A stretch of DNA of 64,000 nucleotides, from NCBI GenBank assembly GCA_033961575.1, contig CM066730.1:137047523-137111522 (forward strand). The letters are read 5' to 3'. The number at the start of each line of letters is the position of its first letter. The first letter of the stretch is position 1. Below, one piece after another: positions 57,666 to 64,000 of this stretch. The notes under the pieces were generated by a model that was not told where the DNA came from, did no database searches, and saw only the letters and a program-made list of their open reading frames with translations. A program made the position numbers and the translations under genes. The stretch is from Aselliscus stoliczkanus. Taxonomy: Eukaryota; Chordata; Mammalia; Chiroptera; Hipposideridae.

Positions 57666-58640
57666 TAGTAACCTTAAGGGCCTCTCTCAGATGGTGTCAC
57701 TCCAAGTTGGAGGAGGGCTCCAAATGACACTGGACTGAGACATAAGCAAAAACTAATATTTATTATGTAGGAGCAACTGAGATTTGGGTACTTTTATTGT
57801 AACGGCCTAACCTACACTAATTAATTGATTTAAGAAATTTGCTTGATCACAATCCTAATAATTGGTAGAATTGCTGTTTAAGTTTCAGAAGTTATTTGGG
57901 GCTTATTAGGTATTCTGCTGGCCATGGTTATCTGCTTGATGTTACCGATGGCCCTCTAGGAAGATCACATGGCACTGATTGCATTCCTATAGGCTGAAGA
58001 AAGAAGGTTTTGACCTTGAGTTCTGTAGCCACTTTTGTGGCAGGGCCAAGTTGTCATGGTATTCCACCTGTTTTTAGTCTCTCATGTTAGCACAATGGCT
58101 CCTCCTTGCAGCTTCCATGGTGCTATTGAATCAGGAAGTACCTTGGAGCCCCAAGATTCAGTGTCACATGTGCATACTGACTCACTGTGGTTGGGCAGCA
58201 GGGTTGCGGGGTGCAAGCATACAGTCAAAGAGAGCCACAGACTCCCCCATTGCAGAGTGCTCCCACCTCAAGCACTGCCAGGCACTTCAGGTATCCAGGG
58301 AACTGGCTTCCTGGAAGCTTCTATGTGGACAGGTAATACAAGCTGGACTTGTGAGGGAGCTGATGCCCCTTGGAGTGAACTTTACCAGTGGGCTAATTAT
58401 GCCTTTTTCTCCACATTCAGCTTGTATGGTGAAGCTGTGGTTTCATAGAATCTCTCAGAAGACAACTCCTGAGACTGAGCTGTGACCAGTTTGGTAACAC
58501 CTTCCTTTGTATTTCCTTACTTTCTTCCCAGCCGCACTCTTCTTTCTCCCTCTCCTGCTTCCCTGGGACTATACTCTCCAATAATGTTTGCTATGAAAGC
58601 TTTTAACTCAAAATTCTTTAGGGAATCCAGCCTAAGACAT
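57666..58640. other. unassigned sequence, possible LTR remnants
   Basis: 58540-58640 has CCTGGGACTATACTCTCCAA and GGGAATCCAGCCTAAGACAT, which could be the end of another LTR. Two overlapping plus-strand open frames of 133-137 codons lie here; they are likely chance frames in an old insertion. Confidence 0.35.
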
Positions 58641-60710
58641 AAAGCCTTATGTTTGGCTAAGAATATGTGAGCCTACCTAAATTGGGATATTTGAGCTGCC
58701 TGGCAAAAATGAGGATAGTTATGGGGACAATGGGTTGAAAAATTTTAATAATATTTACCTACTTTTTTTCAAATTATGAGTAACATATATTTATTATAAA
58801 AAAGCCAGAAAATACAGGCTTTATTATCAATGAACTCATTTTCTCTCTTTCTCTCTGTCTTTTCTCACTCACTTACCCACAAATCCAAGTACTTGTTCCT
58901 CTTACTAATGAGGGAAAGTTCTGATGTTCATTCTCCAAGAGGTACTAGGGAATTTCTGCATTGTCTTTTTCAGGGAGAAGTTCAGTATCTTTAGATATAC
59001 TAAACCCCCAGAACTGGAACTGGAGCTGATGGGAACTTCAGGCAGAAGAGACCAGTCAGTGAGGGAGATACCATGCTATCTACACACTTGGCCTGTGCTC
59101 AGGTTGTCTTCCAGATGTAAGTGTGTGCACACCTGTGCGCTTATGCATTGCAGAGTGAGCAGTGAGGGGCAAACCACGGGAGAAAAAGAAGGTGATTTTG
59201 TTGAGTCATCATTTCAACATGACTTTCTCCTTCATTTTCCAGTAAGCTCCCATGAGGCAAAAGCAGAGATTTGGAACAGGTGAGTCGCTAACGTGACAGC
59301 CACATGGGTCCTCTTCTTTTGAATGGGAGCCCTTTATCAGAGGAGTCAGATCTAAATGTGCTCACATTCTTACCTTTGTCAAGTAAAGCTTTTCATGACT
59401 ACAGGGGTCTTTGAGAAATGTTGTTTAAAAATAAATGCAGAGATTTGGCGAAGTTGCCAGGACTCAGACCTTCACCTTTCAAATCGTGTTAGTAATGGTG
59501 GTATGTGTGGTTGTTGGACAGAATGGACTTGAAATATCATCAAGAGGGAAAGATAAATCAAGATACGTTTCCTTCTAGTGGCTTGCTCTGAAAGCAGGGA
59601 TAAAAGGGCCAAGGATGAGAGGGGGTCAGATTTGAGTTGTATGTGTCACAGCAGTGAATGAACAATAACAAAAATCCATTCCTGATCCACAGAATTTGAA
59701 GGGCTAGAGAAGTCAGATAAATAATAGTTTAGACAGAAGGAAGATTTCCAGCAATCAACCTGGACTCTAAAGATATTGAATGGGACTCTTGAGAGCTGGT
59801 GGGGGATGCTAAGGAGGGGCAGAAGAAGAATGTGGAGAACTGTATGGATTAGCAGTTGAGGTGGAGGGCTTATATTAAGCCTTCAAGGCTTTGCATATCA
59901 TAATTTCACTTTTCCCCTGCTTGTTCTTGGATTTGGAATTTGAATGTCTTTTATAGGAAACCCTCAAGATTGAATAGCTTGGGCTAATTGGTTGGTAAGA
60001 AATAGAGTGTCACCCATGGTACCTGATTAAATAGAATGTCTTCTTTGGGAATATGCTTGGATGGAAACAAAGGAGACCTTAGGAAACAAGGCAACTGTAA
60101 TGACTTCCTCCTTTATCTCTCATGGGCCTCATGGCCCTCCTCCCCCACCTTCTTACAATTCTTCTCCATGAACACATCCGTTGCCTTCTTTTTTTGCTGC
60201 CACCTGGAAGTCTAGGCATCTGCTTTCTTTGTGTATCCTGTGTCCTTGGCTTGCCCATGGGTTACCGTGATTACTCTGATCCTGGCTCTGCCTTTGAGCT
60301 GCAGTTCCCAACATGCACTTAACACATCCTCTTAGCATTCCTTATTTCAATGTTTCAAGAAAGGTTGTCTGATTGCCTGCTTTTAAATCCAAGTAGCTAT
60401 AGTTAAAGAGTAGAATCATATCATACATGACACAGTCACTTAGGTAGCAGGGGTTGTGAGCTGGGCAGTTTCACCTGGAAGAGGCCATGGGTGAGAAGGT
60501 ATGATAAATAACTGATTCCTATAGCCCAATAAGCATGCTGGTTTCTTAGGAGAAATGCTCACTAGCTGGTTTTGGAAAAAGATGTTGTCAACAGTTATCT
60601 GTATAACTGGGTTACCTGTGTCACCTGGATATGAGCATGACAGAAACAGCAAGAGCATGTAGAATGGAAGGAGCAAATATGTTATAACCAGCTTTGAAGC
60701 AGGCACAAGG
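58641..60710. other. unassigned unique sequence
   Basis: No gene, RNA or repeat recognised. Confidence 0.4.
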
Positions 60711-60714
60711 AAGT

Positions 60715-60870
60715 ATGATGACTTTGTAGTTAGACAGAACAGCTCTGGGGAAATTACTAAAATTCACCAAGATTCAGTATTCCCTGCATTAAAATAATAA
60801 TAATGTCTATTCCACTACATGGCCATGAGGATTAAATAAAAGAATGTATGTGAAAATATGTGGCACATTC
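60715..60870 (+). repeat. MIR SINE fragment
   Basis: TTAAAATAATAATAATGTCT, TACATGGCCATGAGGATTAA and ATAAAAGAATGTATGTGAAA. Confidence 0.7.
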
Positions 60871-60894
60871 AAATGTTTGCTGGTGGAACAGGAT

Positions 60895-61085
60895 GGTGTG
60901 GGTTTAGGAACACACAAAGGCTTTGAAGTCAAACTAAATTTATAATAAATCCAGGCTCACTACTCACTAGCTGGGCAACCATGAACAAGTTAGCCAATCT
61001 TTTCAGACCTCAATTTTGTTATCGGGTGAGATTCATGGCAATGAATGCCATAAAGCATATTCCAAATAAATATTTAGGGTTTTTA
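60895..61085 (+). repeat. MIR SINE fragment
   Basis: AGGCTCACTACTCACTAGCT, GGGCAACCATGAACAAGTTA, AATCTTTTCAGACCTCAATT. Confidence 0.8.
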
Positions 61086-61399
61086 TTATAGTTTTTATTG
61101 TTTATTTCATATTGAAACAATTTTGTGTACAAGCCTATCAAGTAGAGAATGGGAGAAAGAAGTTGCTTGCATCATAGGAAAAGAATGTATGTAGTCATGG
61201 AGGTGTGGAATGATTTTTTTGAAGAACAAAGAGGGGCCCAATGGAGTAGAGTGAGATTATTGGGCAGATGCCAAGATTGGCAACTCAACAGCAATGTCAT
61301 CAAGGACCAGGGTAGCAGTACTGGCTCTCAGGTCTTTGATTGGGAAGATGCAGAACTATGGTATACAGTCAGCTCTGCAGGGGCCTGTCTCCAGACTTG
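61086..61399. other. unassigned sequence
   Basis: Nothing recognised. Confidence 0.4.
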
Positions 61400-61570
61400 A
61401 TATCTTCAGTCTACCCTCCATGGTCTAGCCAGGGTCATCTTTCTAAATCTCAGATCTGAGCATGTAGATCTGACCAAATAGAGACCCTCATGGCCCAGTC
61501 CCTAAGGATAAAGTTCAATGCCCTTAGCATGGCACTCAAAGCCCTCATGATCATTCCAGGACCCTGTATG
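61400..61570 (+). repeat. L2 LINE fragment
   Basis: TCTACCCTCCATGGTCTAGC, GATCTGAGCATGTAGATCTG and AATGCCCTTAGCATGGCACT. Confidence 0.75.
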
Positions 61571-63699
61571 TCCCTGCTGTCACAGCTGCAATGCAAGGGA
61601 ACAGTTCTCCCATTTCCGCTGCTTTGTCTCTCCAGCTGTAGAGTTGAAGCCTCAGGGAGGAAAAACGGACAGATGGAGACCAGGTTACATGCTGATACCT
61701 CAGCTGCTAGGCAGCTGGGAAGGTGAAAACCTCCATTTTAATCTTTCAGGAAAGCATGAGATGTGAATCACTTTTTCCATATTCCAAGTATAATGGTGGC
61801 CGACCTTTCCAGGATGTTTGCCTTTGAATGAAACAGGAAGTTTTCACTACACTATATTGATTTCACTGATATTTTGACTCCTTCTGTTTTCTATTTGCCT
61901 TGAATAAAAATATATTGCTTTACATCTTATTCGTATGGGATATCATTGATAGAAATAATAAAAATAAGAAAAAAAATAACAACACTAAAATCTTACATGG
62001 TCAAATGTGTTACAGGTGAACAACTGAGAAATGCAAAAATCAACTGGTGAAATAAGTTTTTGGAATTATAGCCCAAAAAACAATCAAAGGCTAAAACTAG
62101 ATATGATAAAAAAAATCACAAAATATTAATGAGTGAATAAAATCATGTTGACAAAATTTATAAATGCAAAATTGAGTAAAGAAAATTAGACTTTGTAGAA
62201 ATAGCGGCCCTCAGAGAAAACTTACAATGGCAGAAGCTATTATTTAATTTGATGTGGAGAAAAAAAATCAATGAATGAAAGTTCTATTATAAAATATACA
62301 TGGAAAACAGTGGATATTCATGAAAACAATTTTAGTAAAATAGAAATAATACTGGAAAAATATTACTAAATAGAAAATTGGTCAAAGAATTAAAATGACT
62401 TATCATACCAGAGAAATGCATTTTTTTTTCTTTAGGAAAGTTCACCAATATTGGCCTAATTCTGGGCACATGTTTGTCTTTATGAATATTGAGTTTAAAC
62501 AATTTTAGGTTGACTACATTTTGATTGAATTGAATAATTGTCAGCCAGAAATTATGCCACTCATTTATTGGCAACGGCACTATAAAATTACTCATCAGAA
62601 AAGCAACTTTTGGCTGAAGTATTTCTCAGAGCCCAAGATAAAAGGCAGGGATTTATTCATTTTTTCTGAGTTGATAATTAGATTCTGGGAGCAAGCTGCT
62701 ATGCAATGTGTAACCAATATGAGGAGGTTCCCATGAGGGAAGTCAGCAACTGTCACTCTATACTACCTGGAAGCTTATGGAAAAGGCTGTACTCTCCCAA
62801 GGCCCTGGGTGGTGAGCAACCCAATACAGCTCAGAGCAAACTTCTTGGAGTGTCACAAGAGGTCTCCAACACTCTTACTCTCTTTTGTCATCCCTCAAAT
62901 AATTTCTCCTCTCTGTTGCTGAGAACATCAATAAGGCTGAGGGATCCTGCAGGCCTGCTCCCTACACTTGGCAATGCAGTGCTGTGCATAAGATGTAGGG
63001 CCTTCCTGTTTAGAAGTAGGGTACATAGGGCCTCTCCTCAATGTAGCCCCATGGAGACTGCTTGCTGGGATCTGTTTCTGCACATCGCAACACATTTCTC
63101 TTTGTATATGCTTCATTGTGACACTGGACACAATAAAGAGAACAGATGTGGTGGGCCACCCTCCAGTGGTCTGTAATCCAAGCAGAAAGACAGACAGTGG
63201 GAGCACAGATGAGAGCTCAGGCATAACCTGTGAGCCAGGACACAGGTATGACAGTTGGGGTTGACATAGCACTGGAACCCAGGCAGAGTTTCCCCGTTTA
63301 CATGAGGATGCTTCTTTTTACCACAGGGTTCCCTCCAGGGCTCCTATAAACAGCAGGCTCTCTTTGTGTACTTCTAATAGGATCTGATTTACAAAAAGGT
63401 CTTGAAAACAACTTACAAGGAGCATACTGACTGCATACAGCTGGTGACATTGATATAGGGAGATGTGGCCAATACTAAACAGGCCAGTAAAGAAATATGA
63501 ACTTGTATTTATATTATAAGCCATCCAATGGGGCCTCTTCCAATGTGTATAAACACTAAACACCTGGTTAATTTCTGTGCCTAGCTGAACACGTGGCTTG
63601 TGGTAAATGATCAACTAATGTTTATTAAATGAATGAATAACTGGATTAAAAACAAAATACCCTATTCATAGGTAAGATAGATAAAACTCATTTTCTAAC
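61571..63699. other. unassigned unique sequence
   Basis: AT-rich at 61860-62420. The open frames at 62706-63176 (+) and 62928-63272 (-) overlap one another. The polyadenylation-like ACAATAAAG at 63130 could be part of an old insertion, but nothing is named. Confidence 0.35.
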
Positions 63700-63845
63700 T
63701 TCTGTCTTTTCCACTCTTCTCTTCCCCTTTGTCCTCTTTCCCTCTCCCTTGTTTTCTACTTCCTCTTCTTCCTCCTTCTTGTCTCTTCCTCATCCTTCAC
63801 TACCTCCTCCTCTTTCTACTCCACTCCCTTCTTCTAAGCATTTAC
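63700..63845. repeat. pyrimidine-rich tract
   Basis: An imperfect C/T-rich stretch on the plus strand, low complexity with no unit. Confidence 0.8.
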
Positions 63846-64000
63846 AATTTTACCAAGTATGCAATTTATTTTGGTACATGCTGTAAGGTGAGTCTTTACA
63901 TATTTTTTCCCAAAGTCGTCATAAATTCCCCAGTGACATTTACTAAATAGTTCTTCCTTTGCTTACTGATACAAGTTTCTTCAGGAGAGGGACTCTGATT

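Noticed and set aside
62706..63176. A 156-codon plus-strand frame
   Set aside because: A 114-codon frame overlaps it on the other strand, and no motif, splice or start context supports it.
1..64000. Prokaryotic features (operons, ribosome binding sites, CRISPR, IS elements)
   Set aside because: The base composition, retroposons and microsatellites show mammalian nuclear DNA; none of these is present.

Overview
This window is vertebrate, and specifically mammalian, nuclear DNA. It is AT-leaning and built from L1, L2, MIR, MER5-type and LTR fossils with many (CA)n, (GA)n and (TTTC)n microsatellites. It contains no operons, no rRNA or tRNA genes, no CRISPR and no plausible multi-exon protein-coding gene. 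Three tRNA-derived SINEs with target-site duplications (12524-12638, 18011-18346, 19888-20038) have bodies that I associate with bats, most probably rhinolophoid (horseshoe or leaf-nosed) bats. That lineage call is from memory of the SINE consensus and is tentative. The window reads as intergenic or deep intronic sequence.

Layout. 1-9.5 kb: a candidate retrocopy on the minus strand at the left edge, then old MIR, L1 and L2 fragments and unique sequence. 9.5-20 kb: a probable developmental enhancer (10.74-11.14 kb), old L1 3' ends (14.3-16.7 and 18.4-18.9 kb) and the three SINEs. 20-38 kb: MIR, L2 and LTR fossils, nested insertions (L1 inside MIR at 28.5 kb, L1 inside L2 at 36.6 kb) and a second enhancer-like block (27.7-28.2 kb). 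38-48 kb: an AT-rich perfect inverted repeat (38.27-38.38 kb), several large microsatellites, and one small splice-acceptor-preceded open frame (44579-44728) that could encode a 45-residue membrane microprotein. 48.5-49 kb: two non-autonomous DNA transposons about 70 bp apart, an 81-bp mariner-type palindrome with TA duplication and a 206-bp piggyBac-type element with TTAA duplication. 49.8-55.5 kb: an MLT1-like LTR followed by a nearly complete but frameshifted L1 on the minus strand, bounded by about 10-bp duplications. 55.5-64 kb: unique sequence, MIR and L2 relics and a (GA)n array grown inside a MIR.

No set of genes here acts together. The only protein-coding content I can assign confidently is the dead L1 (ORF1p and ORF2p fragments). 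The points most worth a second look are the piggyBac and mariner elements, the palindromes, the two enhancer-like blocks, the candidate microprotein exon and the SINE structure. Repeat boundaries were read by eye and are approximate to about 10-30 bases. Family names are given only at the level I can defend.
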